This document shows positions 1-10,726 of a DNA stretch of 64,000 bases, in pieces. The position numbers and the translations under genes are program-made. The first letter of the stretch is position 1. Every line of letters begins with the position of its first letter. Origin of the DNA: Ophiura sarsii. Lineage: Eukaryota > Echinodermata > Ophiuroidea > Amphilepidida > Ophiuridae. Where the stretch lies: the NCBI GenBank assembly GCA_035610835.1, contig CM069441.1:84333761-84397760 (forward strand). The letters are read 5' to 3'. Under the pieces are notes generated by a model, which was not told the origin of the DNA, did not search any database, and worked only from the letters and a program-made list of their open reading frames with translations.

Positions 1-140
1 TGTAGAAAATATGCGCGCGGAGCGCGCAAACTTTTTTTAGTTTTTGAACTAAAATGGTCATGGGAAACTGTCCTACAATGCCATCTTGTTAAGCTTATGG
101 GGGGCATGGCCTGCTGCCCCCTGGATACGCCACTGACTGA
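1..140. repeat. Fragment of dispersed element with CAGTGGCGTA-type end
   Basis: The sequence CCCCCTGGATACGCCACTG near 117-135 is the reverse complement of a CAGTGGCGTA... terminus. Similar termini start dispersed copies near 45619 and 60672. A GC-rich patch at 10-30 (gcgcgcggagcgcgc) resembles the gcgcgtagcgcgcg patch inside those copies. It is read as a broken end of a non-autonomous DNA element, possibly hAT-like. The class is inference; the shared motifs are seen directly. Confidence 0.5.
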
Positions 141-529
141 GGGGTACAAACAGGGAGGAGGACAGCTAGGGTTCCCCCGGGGGTTCCCCTCGCTTTAGCC
201 TTCCCACGGTTCACACACACGTGCTGATAAAAGCCCTCAATTGTTCAGAAAAAAAAGTTGGAACTTTACCCCTTCACTTTGTCTAGTTCGCCAGTCGTCT
301 TAGCAATGTAAACAAACCCCTTTTTTAATCATGCTATATACGCCGCCGGAAGACTGGCGCATCGGGTACAAAGTTATGTTGAGCGGCCGGTAACGTGCGT
401 CGGGTAATTGGTACACCACCCATCGGTACTAGTCTTTTCTCTTACTCTTTCCCTCCCTGTTCCCAAAAATGACAGTCCAACGAGGCTTTCTTTCCCTCTC
501 CCCAGTGGGGGGAAGAAAAGTGAACCGAA

Positions 530-720
530 CATTTTCGACTTTACAATTATTTGTGCTACGATTGAGGTACATTTCTGCTTTAAACAAGCTTCTACTCCCT
601 CTCCCAAAATATTCCATTTTTGAAAATGTTGCCAAAAATGTTGCCAGTGCCAATCTCAACCGACATACAGTCATTACTGGAGGGGCGATCGCCTCCTCGA
701 CCCCCTCTGGTTACGCTATA
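530..720 (+). repeat. Internal copy of a dispersed repeat shared with 60.8 kb
   Basis: This stretch (gaggtacatttctgcttta, then aacaagctt, then ggggcgatcgcc) closely parallels 60812-60960 (gaggtacattttggctcta, aacaagctt, ggggcgatcgcc). A shorter match lies at 45740-45780. No transposase reading frame is visible. The open frame of about 180 codons here is low-complexity (pyrimidine-rich 730-810) and is not treated as a gene. Confidence 0.6.
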
Positions 721-879
721 CTGCCTCTTCGCTGTCTCTGCTGTCCCCTCTCTCCCCTTCTCTTTTTCCTTCTACTTTTCCTTCTCTTTTCTTCTCCTTT
801 CCCCTTTTTTATTTTTTTTAGGACAGACCCAAGGGGGGTGTTTCCCACCCAAAACACCCCCCTGCGTACGCGCCTGGTT

Positions 880-1255
880 GTGGCTGCTCTCACCTTTATT
901 GCAGTCATCACTACACTCTGCCCATGGTTATTTGGACAAGGGCAAATAAACCATGAGAGAGCGCCGTCCTTCGGAGGGACGTTAAGCTGTCGGTCCCATG
1001 TATGAGAAACTCACACTCATACATGTTTTGTCACAGCTAGGTTCGTAAAGAGTAGGGTGTTAACCCATAGCTGTTCCTTATCCGTCCCGGTGCTGTCTAG
1101 ATATTCACAATCTAACTATACTGACATAAAGTGCGCCTCTGAGCAGCCATTATGGAGGATGTGAACTGATTCTGATATCTACATAGGCAGCCGTGCTGTG
1201 ATCTTGATGAAATGGCACGTTAAACAAGCCTATTATGTATGTATGTATGTATACT
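880..1255 (+). repeat. Probable non-LTR retrotransposon 3' end with ATGT tail
   Basis: The block holds a GC-rich hairpin-like motif (cgtccttcggagggacg) followed by ttaagctgtcggtccc. It ends with ggcacgttaaacaagcc running straight into an (ATGT)n microsatellite at 1233-1252. A compact structured 3' end followed by a short microsatellite is typical of LINE tails and of the SINEs that borrow them. No reverse-transcriptase frame lies upstream, so this would be a 5'-truncated copy. The LINE assignment rests on pattern recognition, not a search. Confidence 0.45.
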
Positions 1256-1395
1256 CGGACCAGATTGCCATGTCACACATAATCAGACCATTTTGCCATG
1301 TTGCACATAATCAGACCAAATTGCCATGTCACTCATAATCGGACCCAATTGCCACGTCATTCATAATCAGACGAACTTGCCACACATAATTATGA
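1256..1395. repeat. 28-bp minisatellite, about five copies
   Basis: The anchor (c/a)(g)gac followed by an aattgccatgtcacacataat-like stretch recurs at 1256, 1284, 1312, 1340 and 1368, a regular 28-bp period with point differences. It directly follows the ATGT microsatellite. No coding role is apparent. Confidence 0.8.
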
Positions 1396-2010
1396 TCTGC
1401 TTATTTATTTTCTTGAAATGATGCCACACATAATTGTTTAGTAGATTCCCATGTCTGTGCACGAAAATCCACCAAGAAAATGTCTGTTAATTTATGGACA
1501 AAACCAGCCATAGCCAGTGAGATTTAGTGCCACTTTTTTTTCTGTATAAAACTTGGTAAATGGCACAATTTCTTATCGTTGCATTGTCTCAAGGCCAACA
1601 AATTTGGTATCAAAATGTGCCTAACAATTGGGTGCATCTTTCTAGTTGAAAATTATTTAAATCCATCAAATATTTTTGGAAATATTCTAGTATATGCTAG
1701 GGGGGAACTTACATATTTTGATGGGTGTATTAGAGTGATTAGAGATTCAACAGCACCCACAAGAAGCTGGAGTCCTAATGAACAATTCCCATTGTATAAA
1801 AATTGCTAATTGCTTCATTGTATTAATTTTGAAAGAAGTATGGGGATCAGCAACACGTAAGATATGTGATGCTTGAATAACTCCATACTGAATATATCTT
1901 TATCAACGACTTTGCCAAAACAGTTAGTCTACTGTAGCATATTGGCCATGCTCTAGCGATCCCTCGCAGGAATCCCGGGTTCAATTCCTCAACCAACCTA
2001 TATCATTATA
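1396..2010. other. Intergenic or upstream intronic DNA without supported gene
   Basis: AT-rich sequence. The only structured hint is a tRNA B-box-like GGGTTCAATTCC near 1977-1989, preceded by a weak A-box-like stretch, perhaps a decayed SINE. The open frame at 1579-1809 has no splice context and no recognisable domain. Confidence 0.4.
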
Positions 2011-2219
2011 CTGTAAATGTGGACATTTTCGCGCTACATTAATTTTCGCGCTTTTCACGCTCCAAGAAGCTTCCGCAAAAATAAAAACACACAAACATAT
2101 TTATTTTGTGTATAAGTCAATGTAATGAACTTTCAAATCGCAAATTTAAAAACAAGCGAAATGGATGAAAATCAACAAAGAGCGAAAATGTAATCGCGCG
2201 AAAATTACCACTTTTACAG
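2011..2219. mobile_element. MITE of the CTGTAAAAGTGG/TTTCGCG family
   Basis: The left end reads CTGTAAATGTGGACATTTTC and the right end is the inverted form ...GAAAATTACCACTTTTACAG, with TTCGCG/CGCGAA patches just inside each. A TA precedes the left end, but the right flank is TT rather than TA. Internal sequence resembles the copy at 41795-41950 (caaatttaaaaaca). Related elements sit at 41602-41792 and 62198-62406. TA targets and no coding capacity suggest a Tc1/mariner-type MITE. Confidence 0.75.
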
Positions 2220-2479
2220 TTTATGGCTGGCTGTTTTGTAACATACACCTTCCTGCAGCGTTCATAGCTTACCTCGCCCGATCTGAACAAAAGAAAAGCC
2301 CCTATTTATTATATATTTTGCAGTATTATGGGATAAACGCTTAGGATGCTGTGAGTAACCATAGTCCATGTTCAACCCAGGTGCCATGCTAGGCAACTCT
2401 TATTCCCTTGAAGGATCGAGCAATTGTGAGTTCTTAAAACTATGCAGGACACCTGTTTGTTGGTCTGTTCTCTAGTCAG

Positions 2480-2802
2480 CAGGGTTGTCACTAAGGCGTT
2501 CGGTGCCGGTCGGGTGGCGCCGGCACTCACGATTGCCGACCGGCACTCTTAAAAAAAAGTGTAAAAAAAAACGGCACTTTAAAAAAAAAAATTAAAAAAA
2601 ATTGTGGATTAAATCATTAAACTGCCTCATAAAACAAGAAAGTATGTGGCAGGAACCCTCAAAGTGCATTAAAACCCCATAAAAAACATTAAGAAGGCCT
2701 CTAGACCCCATGCCATGATCCATTCCACTTCCTTCGCAACACTTATTCCGTTCGCTGTCAGTAAAATTAACCGGCACTAAATTTTGGCTAGTGATAACAC
2801 TG
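2480..2802. mobile_element. hAT-type non-autonomous element with 8-bp target duplication
   Basis: Imperfect terminal inverted repeats of about 32 bp run from CAGGGTTGTCACTA (left) to TAGTGATAACACTG (right) and include matching GTGCCGGT / ACCGGCAC patches. The flanks are CTAGTCAG at 2472-2479 and CTAGTCAA at 2803-2810, a 7/8 match of a target-site duplication. CAG...CTG ends with an 8-bp duplication are the signature of the hAT superfamily. At 323 bp with no transposase it must be mobilised in trans or be extinct. Confidence 0.85.
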
Positions 2803-2810
2803 CTAGTCAA

Positions 2811-3580
2811 CACACATTCCAAGTTCCATTGGAAGCGAGAGGGTTTTAGCAGGGGTATGAGACTCAACTTGCCCGATCTGAAGCTACTTTAGTTTAGCTT
2901 TGTCCGTACTCATGTTAAATGGCGCTGTTTGTGTCGTCTGCTTTTGGTATAGACTTATTGAAGTTTACATGGAATTGTTGGAACAATTCCCAAAAAATTG
3001 TGCGGTTTTGAAAGTTATGATAAAACGTATGTGCTGGGCGGTTTTTACAAGCCTGAAATATCTAATACTTCACGTTTCATTGTTTATTTTATGTATTTGA
3101 ATTCATTTTCTCACTTTACACCATACGGTCATTGTTTGTGTCCTACGGACTTAATGCAAGTCTATTAATTCCTTTCATTCCAAAACTTCAACTTGTATCT
3201 TTCTAAATGGCGTTGTTGCCTTTTTATTTATGCAAACTGGACATGTTTAGCTACGTACGTCAGTATAGGACTTTCCTATCCCAAAATTAATAGAATCCCT
3301 GGTTTTAGCTCGAGCATAAACTCATATCCATTAAAAGGGTAAATTTGCATGAAAAAGGGATCCATGCATGAATAAATTATCTTAAAAACAGTTAGAAAAA
3401 AGGTAATGTAGTTGTCTTCCACTGATCAACTCTTCTTTTTCAGAATTTGAAATCCTTTTTTCTTTTTGAAATGTTGACATTGTATAACAAGGGTGGTCTT
3501 TGCTTGGATTAATAACACACAACTTAATATTTTGATCACCCTGTTTTTTATTTAATTATTTGTATCATTATCTCCTCTAG
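2811..3580. other. Sequence upstream of first recognised exon, ending in a splice acceptor
   Basis: No exon could be supported here. The last 30 bases form a good polypyrimidine-AG acceptor (tatctcctctag at 3569-3580) for the exon starting at 3581. The start codon and the exon coding the first half of the first smoothelin motif therefore lie further upstream, probably outside the window. Confidence 0.6.
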
Positions 3581-3853
3581 TTGCACGACCCTACCAGAGA
3601 CCGTGGAGAGCGAAGCCAGATTCGGGCGGCCATCCGAGAGCTGATCGAGCATGAAAACGACGAACCGGCCGACTTTGAGATGGTCAAAAAGCACAAGCTC
3701 TCCGAGGGTATAAACGACGTGATATGGCTGGACGAGTGCAAACGTGTCCGCCCTGCTAACCTGGATCGTGATATACTCGACGAGGTGGAGCATTGCGAAG
3801 ATGACCAGTATTTGTCTTATGATGAGATGAACTTGGAGGAGTTGGAAAAATTA
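3581..3853 (+). CDS. Smoothelin-like protein, internal exon with first smoothelin motif
   Basis: A 273-bp exon of phase 0/0 encodes 91 residues. It opens inside a smoothelin-type motif (GERSQIRAAIRELIEHE), continues with an acidic stretch (LDEVEHCEDDQYLSYDEMN) and ends LEELEKL, the start of a second motif completed by the next exon. The acceptor is tctcctctag and the donor TTA|GTAAGTG. Smoothelin motifs are short helical segments with conserved Glu-Arg and IR-A-I residues found in actin-associated smoothelins. The remainder of the first motif must lie in an upstream exon. Strong coding character (GC-rich third positions compared with its surroundings) supports a real exon. Family assignment is from the motif; no search was run. 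Confidence 0.88.
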
Positions 3854-3892
3854 GTAAGTGGATATGAGGATGACCAGAGAACATATCACTCT

Positions 3893-3975
3893 AATAAGGC
3901 CATTAAAAAACCCTGTTCTACGGGCAAACGGACCTCTCATGCAGGGGGGTCGGGTCAGTAGGTTCTTTTTTAAAA
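3893..3975. repeat. Left end of TAAGGC-family foldback
   Basis: TAAGGC followed by ttaaaaaaccctgttctacg resembles the termini at 19894, 26664 and 43146. The inner gacctctcatgcaggg parallels gacctctcaggtagg at 43190. I could not place a right terminus, so the copy looks truncated or rearranged. Confidence 0.55.
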
Positions 3976-5357
3976 CCAATATTTCAGGAGTTTTTTGTAG
4001 GAGTGTAACATCCAGGGTCTCAAAAATAGGGTCTTAAGAACTAAGAACTGATTTCCTCCCAAATTTGTTTAGTAAGAACGCCAATTTTTCAAAAAAATTG
4101 GAATGCAAATGTTAACGATTTTTAAAAATTTCAATAAAATTGGGGGTTTTAAGAGCTGATGCACAGGCTGAAAAGGGGGGGGGGGGGTGGTCTTGCGAGC
4201 GAGCAGAAGATGGTGAAAAGGGCTTCTTCAGTGCGGAACATACATATACCCATTTCAAATGTCAGTGCCCCCCCCCACCCCACCCCTGGGTTTCTGATAT
4301 ACAATGTAAATTCATACTTTATTCATTCAATACCCTTGGATGGGGATGGCTTAGTGCATATGAGATTACAGGGTAAAGTATGCCACAACAAGGTAGCCTA
4401 TCACCTGTCTGGTAAACGGAGTGATCTCTTTTTCAAACCGTTGTTGATAATGCAGTGGGTCCAATTTCATTAAATTTGCCATTTTCTGAAAATTGTTGTC
4501 AACATTTGGCAAAAATGTGGTTCTCCGGTACTCACATGGATCAATTTTACCTTAAAAACCCAGACAATTTATAGTAAGCAATTTCATTTGGCTGGTGGCA
4601 TTTTCCAAATAAAATACATTTGAGTGCCCCCCACCCCCTGGTTTACTACTCAACCCCAGGGTAGAATTAGAAATGCTATTATACTTTGAGCAATAATTAC
4701 ATAATACTAGCCCAGCAAAATGCCTGGCGCCTAATAGTGCAACGACTTCATACCCTGGGGATGTTTCATAGAAGTGTTTTCAGAGCATGTCCATTATATA
4801 ACTGTCAAATCTTAAGAGTGGTGTCTCAGACAGGTCATTTCTTGGAAAACTCGGCAAGAATGAAAAAAATGTTATTATTAATTTTGTTAAGGGACCTACC
4901 TAGTGCTGTGTATAACCATATTTAAGGGCAGCTCATAGCTCTGACTCTACAATACTAAATATATCTAATAATGAGTAATATAATAGTACAGTGGGTTTAT
5001 AAAAGAAAACATTGAAGATCGGTGCTCCACAAACAAAAATGACAATTTGCGAACCACTAGTGAATTTAATCGGGGACGTTTAAATTTCTTACGAAAGTTA
5101 TCTCATGTGGGCCTGCGAAAAACCATTCACACATTGTTTTGAAAGATGTGTTTAGTATTGTGTCATTTATGATTTGAATGAAGTCAATAAGACTTTGTAT
5201 GTTCGAACCAAGGACATTAAAGTACACTTAGGATGGACAATTTACTATACAAAATCTGTAAATACCCCCTCTCTAAGAAAATCATATGTATTGGAATTTT
5301 GAGTTTTGAGACCAAGTATTAGATCAAACCTCAAGTCCCCAGCCATGGTCACACATT

Positions 5358-5404
5358 GACTCAACTCAACTCAACTCAACTCAACTCAACTCAACTCAAC
5401 TCAA
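5358..5404. repeat. (TCAAC)n pentanucleotide microsatellite
   Basis: About nine uninterrupted TCAAC units, trailing into degenerate TCAAGTC/TCAAG sequence up to about 5520. The array is intronic, in intron 1 of the smoothelin-like gene. Confidence 0.95.
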
Positions 5405-6849
5405 AGTCAGTTCAAGTCTCTTGTAAATATTCCTGAAGTCAAATCAATCCAGTATGTCGAAACAAATCAAGTCAATTCACTGGCAGGCTCAAGTCAAGTC
5501 AAGTTAAGTCAAGTTACCCATTTGGCTATCGATAAGTCATCAAATTTTTGACTAAAGTCAAACTTGAAAAAAGCATTTAGTTTAAGTCATCTCAGCACTG
5601 ACATTTACCTGACCTGCATCAATCCGTTACCACACACAGCTGTGCTATCTACTGAAGATAGCGATATTCTGCCAATTGACTTACAAAAGCCTTAAATAAA
5701 CATGTCTTAACTTGATTAACCGTGTAGGCTACGTCATAAAAATATGCAATAAGAACTGTAACAACAACTGTACGATTGCGTAAGAAATACATGTTCTTTA
5801 AATGGCTATTTATAAATAAACCAATTATGAATACAATAATTGGCTATGGATTTTTGATTCAATAAAAAAAGCTGCCATACACGTACTCGGTAAGGTATCA
5901 TACTCTCAGGCCAAAATAGGAATATTAAGTAATGGTATCCCAAGCTGTTTATGTTTGATTTTAATTTTTTCCTTGAAATTTATTTTTCAAAACGAACATC
6001 ATTGCCAAACGCTTTTCATTTCAAAGAAAATCAATTTCATCGTCAAGTTTTTATATCATATTGTAGGTTTTTTTCGCTATTAATTATGATTAGATTTATT
6101 TAACATGTAAAGAAATTGTTGTGGCTGTAATCTTTTTATAAAGGTTGGTCAAGTTTAAGCAAGTACAGGATATTATTTTGTTTTAGCCCCTGGAGGAATT
6201 GACCCATCTCCTAATTAATACTTGAGTTTCTCCATCGTTGACTGGAGGGAAAGATTATTGTAGAGTGGGGAAGCAATTAAGCCGTGTGTAGTCACAGTGA
6301 TACACGTATTCAAATGCGATGGGAACGACGGGCGCCAGTCGGGGAGGGGATGATGTACACAAATTAAGCAGTCAAGCGGTTAACTTGTCTTGGCAAGGAT
6401 GCTTTTAGCCTTTAACGTTCTGATAGGACTTGTGTTGTTGAAACTTTTTTGATATTTTGCAAAAAATGCTTGTGAAAAGTTGATATTATTATGATAATTT
6501 TCAGCACGTTCTACAATAAACACTTTTGTGTTGCGAAACATTGATAATGAAACCATTAGAATCAAAACAGGTCCATTGTTTGTGGCATGAATTTCGTAAC
6601 GACCACAAGGTTTTTACTAAAAAAATGCCTGTATAAAGGCGTTAAACCGTTAAATAGCCATAACATCGGTTCGGATTAGAAGAGCTCTCACATACGAGAC
6701 ACGCGCGGTGCCGAAGCACGTGCGAGAATCACTTTACGTCAATTAGGGTACATGCCTTTGGTGGGGGTATAATTGTGACGATTACGCTTATCGGTTGTAA
6801 CTAATCCTACACTGGGGGAATTTTGTGTGTCCTCTCATTCATTTTGCAG

Positions 6850-6916
6850 CTAGAGACAGCCAAGGATATTGGAGACAGGAGGACTATTAGGGCAGCGATA
6901 GCAGCGCAGAAAAAGG
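6850..6916 (+). CDS. Smoothelin-like protein, exon with second smoothelin motif
   Basis: A 67-bp exon, phase 0 in and phase 1 out, encodes LETAKDIGDRRTIRAAIAAQKK plus the first base of a glycine/alanine-type split codon. Joined to the previous exon's LEELEKL it completes a smoothelin motif with the conserved (D/E)RRxIRAAI core. The acceptor is attttgcag and the donor AAAAGG|GTAAGTG. The exon is too short to show as a long open frame. It is supported by exact phase match, strong splice sites and the motif continuing across the junction. This makes at least two smoothelin motifs separated by about 70 residues of acidic linker. Confidence 0.9.
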
Positions 6917-7949
6917 GTAAGTGTATTACATAATAGTAGGGTGCTATTTTTAAGATCAGTATGAGCGTGATTTGCTGGGGAAGAAACCGCTAATAAACAC
7001 TTAGTTTGCCCAGTAGAAACAGGCAGAACCTGGCAATAATCGGTATTTTTGGGAATCCCAAAAACCTTCACAAACCAGGTTTGGAACCGGCAATAATCAG
7101 CATAAATCGGCAATAAACCCAATAGAAACAGAAGCGGTTTGCATTGTGAACCGTGTCACGCTGGGTTATACACATGTCAAGCAATCTTTTTCAGGTGCAG
7201 TGGCATTGTTTTGTATTATAAAAGGTCAAATATCGTGGCCCATCGACTAGGATCGCTAAACTTAACGGTAACTTTTCGTGAGTAGAAACAGGGGGATTAA
7301 AAACTGACCGATTGAAACTTAGCGTTTATAAGTGTTTACTTTTTGCAGTGCCCCAGCAGAAACACGCTCCAAGACACTTTGAATGAATCTGGTTTTCTTA
7401 CATAATGACTAACTAATCTTGGCACTGTCCCTTTTTCATTCTTATTGCGCAATTATGACGAGGTATAGCGAAGTATGAAAGTCACTCAAGTTTGATTCGC
7501 TTGTCATCATCTTCCCCTGACAGTTTTACTCCCACAAACCACTTTGCGTGTCGACTTCTTATTTAAAATTTGCGGCGATCAATTATAGTCCCGGTGTTGA
7601 TGACGTCTAGGTTATTGGTGCTCAAATTTGCGCAAGTGCATTGTTTAACTATGACTTTGTCGACACCGGGACTTTCGATCGCTGCAAATTTTAAAAATTG
7701 CATGTTAAGAGATGGCATATTTGATTCATTTTTGTCATAAGTATGATGTTTTGTTCTATATAATTACGCAATTTGGGCTCAATTATTATTTTTCTAACAT
7801 ATAATGCACATTGTTGTGCTTCCTGAGCACTTCATTTAATGGTTTATAGACATGGTCAACTTCAACTAAAAATATAAAATGTTACAGTTTCATTTATCAA
7901 ATTTGGATGAAAATCAAAATAATAAAAAATAAATTGAATTCTTTTTCAG
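6917..7949 (+). other. Intron 2 (1033 bp)
   Basis: Bounded by a GTAAGTG donor and a ttctttttcag acceptor. Its 3' half is occupied by a copy of the TTAA-flanked foldback family (7560-7835). The rest is unremarkable AT-rich sequence. Confidence 0.8.
7560..7835. mobile_element. Diverged copy of the 13067 foldback element
   Basis: Blocks shared in order with 13200-13479 include ggttattggtgctcaaat, gcaagtgcattgt, ccgggactttcgat and taagtatgatgttttgttct. The right end (gagcacttca) is followed by TTAA, as in the better copy. The left arm is diverged or lost. Two copies of one family therefore lie in introns of the same gene. Confidence 0.75.
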
Positions 7950-8054
7950 CAAACCAGCCACCACCACCAGCAGTAGACAAATCTAAAAGTGGACCAGCTA
8001 AATCATCAATGGATTCAACAGCTCATAAAGGAGCCGATCCTGTAAAGGTCAAAG
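7950..8054 (+). CDS. Smoothelin-like protein, small linker exon
   Basis: A 105-bp exon of phase 1/1 encodes 35 residues (ANQPPPPAVDKSKSGPAKSS...). It is Pro/Ser/Lys-rich with no known domain, and forms the start of the disordered central region. The acceptor is ttctttttcag and the donor AAAG|GTGAGTG. The incoming split codon (G + CA) gives alanine, and the outgoing G joins AA of the next exon to give glutamate. Being symmetric (1/1), it could be skipped without changing frame. Support comes from splice sites, phase and composition matching the neighbouring exons. Confidence 0.82.
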
Positions 8055-10450
8055 GTGAGTGTCAATAAGTATTGATTGGTATTATTGCTCTACTGTCAAT
8101 ATGAGAAAGTAGAAGGGGGAATCTGAAAATATTGACAACATTATTGTAAAAAATCCTAAATTTTAATATGTTATTCTTTAAAGTATTGTTCAATATGATA
8201 ATAACAGAAGAAATAATGAAGTAACTCTGAAAATATTGACCAAGTGATTGTAAAAAGGCCTATATTTAAAATGTTTACCTAGAAATAAATTTAAAAGATG
8301 CTAAAGACTGCAGAATTTTATAATAATTAATGTCACACATTTTTGAACCACTTTGACGGCGTTTAAATCTAAACTGGGAACATGATCTAGCTTTTACCCT
8401 AGTCAAACAAAGAGTGGGGATGGGAGGGGTTGAGACATATTTCATTCCATCTATTGTTTGATTGTGACATCAGTGTGCATTCAAGCGAAAAATGCATCAT
8501 TTAAGCACCGATACAGGGGTTCATCTTTGACTGTGCGAGAACATATGCCAGCCACATTAGAATCAGCTGTGCTCACTGGTATACACTCTATAACATTATA
8601 TTCGTTGGATGCACCACTATATGTTGGTGGGTGCCACTGTTTTGAAAGCGTTTTCCAAATAAATAAATTTAATTTTTTTTAAAAAAACCCTTTCAAATTA
8701 AGATGGAGTATGAAGGTTATTGCATCCCCAATGGATAATTATTTGGTGAAATAGTCTAGATCAGGGAGATGTGTCTTCTCAGAATAAACCACGCTTCTGT
8801 GTACCTTAGTTCACTTGTCACAACTGAGATAGATGGCATATGAATTTCTTGAGTCCATTTTTGGTAGCTAACAGGACCATTTAAATATGGCCATTTTACA
8901 TACACAGTATCATGTAGATGGCTGATTAACCTTTATTGACTTTTGTACTACTGTTGACAATGGTTGAGAATGCTAAATCAATATACACTCTTTTGTGTAT
9001 TCCCGCGATCACCTACACACAGAACTTAAAAATGTCCAATAAATTTTAAAGAAGTCAAACTATTTTTAATATAGTTTCACCAGATTAACTCCATTTATAA
9101 TTTAAAAGATAGGGTTGGAAAGAAGAAGACTTCAGCTTTCCATCTAAGTGAATTTGGTAAGATACCAGACAGGTCTTAGGCATCTTTTTATGTGAGACAA
9201 AATTGATCCCAGAATTTGTGAGGAATTTGTTTTCAATCTCCGATTCTGCAAAATGAGAAACGGTTACTGATTGGTGATCTCAACGTCAGTACAAAATGAC
9301 GGAGGTAAATAATAACCAATCAGCATGAATTTAACAGAGCCGACGGATAAGCGTATGCTTATTAATATTAAACAAGGTCTAAAAATTCGGGATGAGGGCG
9401 TTTGGAGTTACAATTGCGTGCATCAGGGAGAGAAGGACCATTTTCTTAAATCTTCCACTGATTGCGCTGTGAAACAGGACAACTAGTGGTTGTAATAAAT
9501 TGATAGACGGCGTTTATCAATTTTTAAATAATAAGAAAACATTTTCATGAAATGTAAAAGGCTTAAAGCTTTATTTTAAAACAAGGTCGAAGCTCGTACT
9601 CCTAGAGGTTAAAAGGTTTTTAACCATGAAAATCGTATGGTTTTTGACCATAATTTATCAAAAAGGCTATGCATAGTCATGTTTGCGCTTAAGTTGCCAC
9701 ATGAAATTCATATGTGCTACAAGTATGGTCGAAGAAACCAGATGATGCTGGGCAATTAACATTTGGTCAAATAACACAGAAAATTAAATTGTTGATGAAA
9801 AAAATATCAAATTCAACAAAGCAGGAGAACCGAGGCTCGAATCCCCGATCTTGTGGACACAGTTAACTGAGCACGGATCAACACCTGGTACCACTTTTAA
9901 TCCATACAAAACATTTATACAATACCAATGTGACAAGACTTATCACTCCTCATGAATATTTGTAGTTGTTTTGATGACTGATACAGAGGGTGCCCTTTTT
10001 GGCCAAACTAATTGAATTAATACAAACACCACATCCGAAGATGAGACTAAGGGTTACGCATCACATACCAACATATAGAGGATCGCATAGGCGATTCAAT
10101 AGGGAACTTGAACAATTTAAATAATTTAACAGCGAGGCAGATACTGTGTGTTGTTGTATTGTTTGTCAATTAGAATCCATGACTGCTCGATATCACTACT
10201 ATCTGGTCTGTACTCTGTTTATCGGAGACGGCCGGGTAGCTTAGTGGTTAGAGCATTCGACTTGTGTTCGAAAGGTCCTGGGTTCGATTCCCGCACCGGC
10301 TCACGTCCTTGCTTTTTAAGTTGGGATATGAGTCGAGGCTTGTTTAATGTTTGTTTGAGTTGTGGAACTTGCGGTAGTTAACTGCCTCGCTGTTAAATAA
10401 TTGAATTAAGTCTTTAATTATATTTGACAATGTTATTATTTTACCCTCAG
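8055..10450 (+). other. Intron 3 (2396 bp)
   Basis: GTGAGTG donor and ttaccctcag acceptor. The tRNA-like element at 10113-10410 ends about 40 bp before the acceptor. The interval 8055-10112 shows no supported exon, only AT-rich DNA with scattered short direct repeats. Confidence 0.75.
10113..10410 (+). repeat. tRNA-like element bounded by inverted repeats
   Basis: A tRNA-like unit at 10231-10301 has an A-box-like TAGCTTAGTGGTTAGAGC, an anticodon arm TTCGA/TCGAA with loop CTTGTGT, and a B box GGTTCGATTCC. Five acceptor pairs (GCCGG/CCGGC) remain, with two mismatches. The surrounding 300 bp is bracketed by 17 bp of perfect inverted repeat (ATTTAACAGCGAGGCAG near 10124-10140 and its complement at 10382-10398) plus AT-rich extensions. 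It is not a clean tRNA gene. A SINE or a MITE carrying a tRNA-like core fits better. Confidence 0.75.
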
Positions 10451-10726
10451 AAACAACAAAGGACAAACCATCCCCTCCAAAACCAGTGGAGAAGAAACCT
10501 CCTCAAAAGCCAGAAGTAGCGGAGTCTAAGAAGCCGGCAGAGAAACCAACTCCCCCAAAGCCAGAGGTAATAGAGAAAAAGAAGCCTGCAGAGAAACCAG
10601 TCCCTCCCAAGCCCAAAGTAGAAGAGCCAAAGAAGACTGCGGAGAGACCACCAACCCCTCCCAAGCCAGAAGCAGTGGACTTAAAGAAGACTGCAGAAAA
10701 GCCTAAGCCAACCCCTCCAAAGCCAG
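10451..10726 (+). CDS. Smoothelin-like protein, PEVK-like Pro/Lys exon
   Basis: A 276-bp exon, phase 1/1, encodes 92 residues made of about five imperfect repeats built around KKPAEKPTPPKPEV. Lys, Pro, Glu and Val dominate, as in the elastic PEVK segments of muscle proteins and the unstructured middle of smoothelins. The acceptor is ttaccctcag and the donor CCAG|GTACGTAAG. Repeat units of about 17-20 residues suggest growth by internal duplication, and unit number may vary between alleles. The exon is symmetric and skippable. A mechanical or scaffold role is inference from composition only. Confidence 0.88.

Larger units (their letters stand above)
3854..6849 (+). other. Intron 1 (2996 bp)
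   Basis: GTAAGTG donor and ttttgcag acceptor. It contains a TAAGGC-family repeat fragment starting only about 40 bp after the donor (3893), a poly(G) run at 4176-4187, a (TCAAC)n microsatellite at 5358-5404 followed by diverged TCAAGTC repeats to about 5520, and otherwise AT-rich sequence. None of its open frames has exon-like borders. Confidence 0.75.

Noticed and set aside
469..1005. 178-codon plus-strand open frame
   Set aside because: It spans a dispersed repeat, a pyrimidine-rich run and the LINE-like tail; it is low-complexity with no exon context.
10231..10301. Functional tRNA gene
   Set aside because: Acceptor stem has two mismatches and the T-stem is imperfect; it lies inside an inverted-repeat element.
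10148..10381. 77-codon open frame over the tRNA-like element
   Set aside because: The peptide is the translation of a tRNA-like repeat and is not gene-like.
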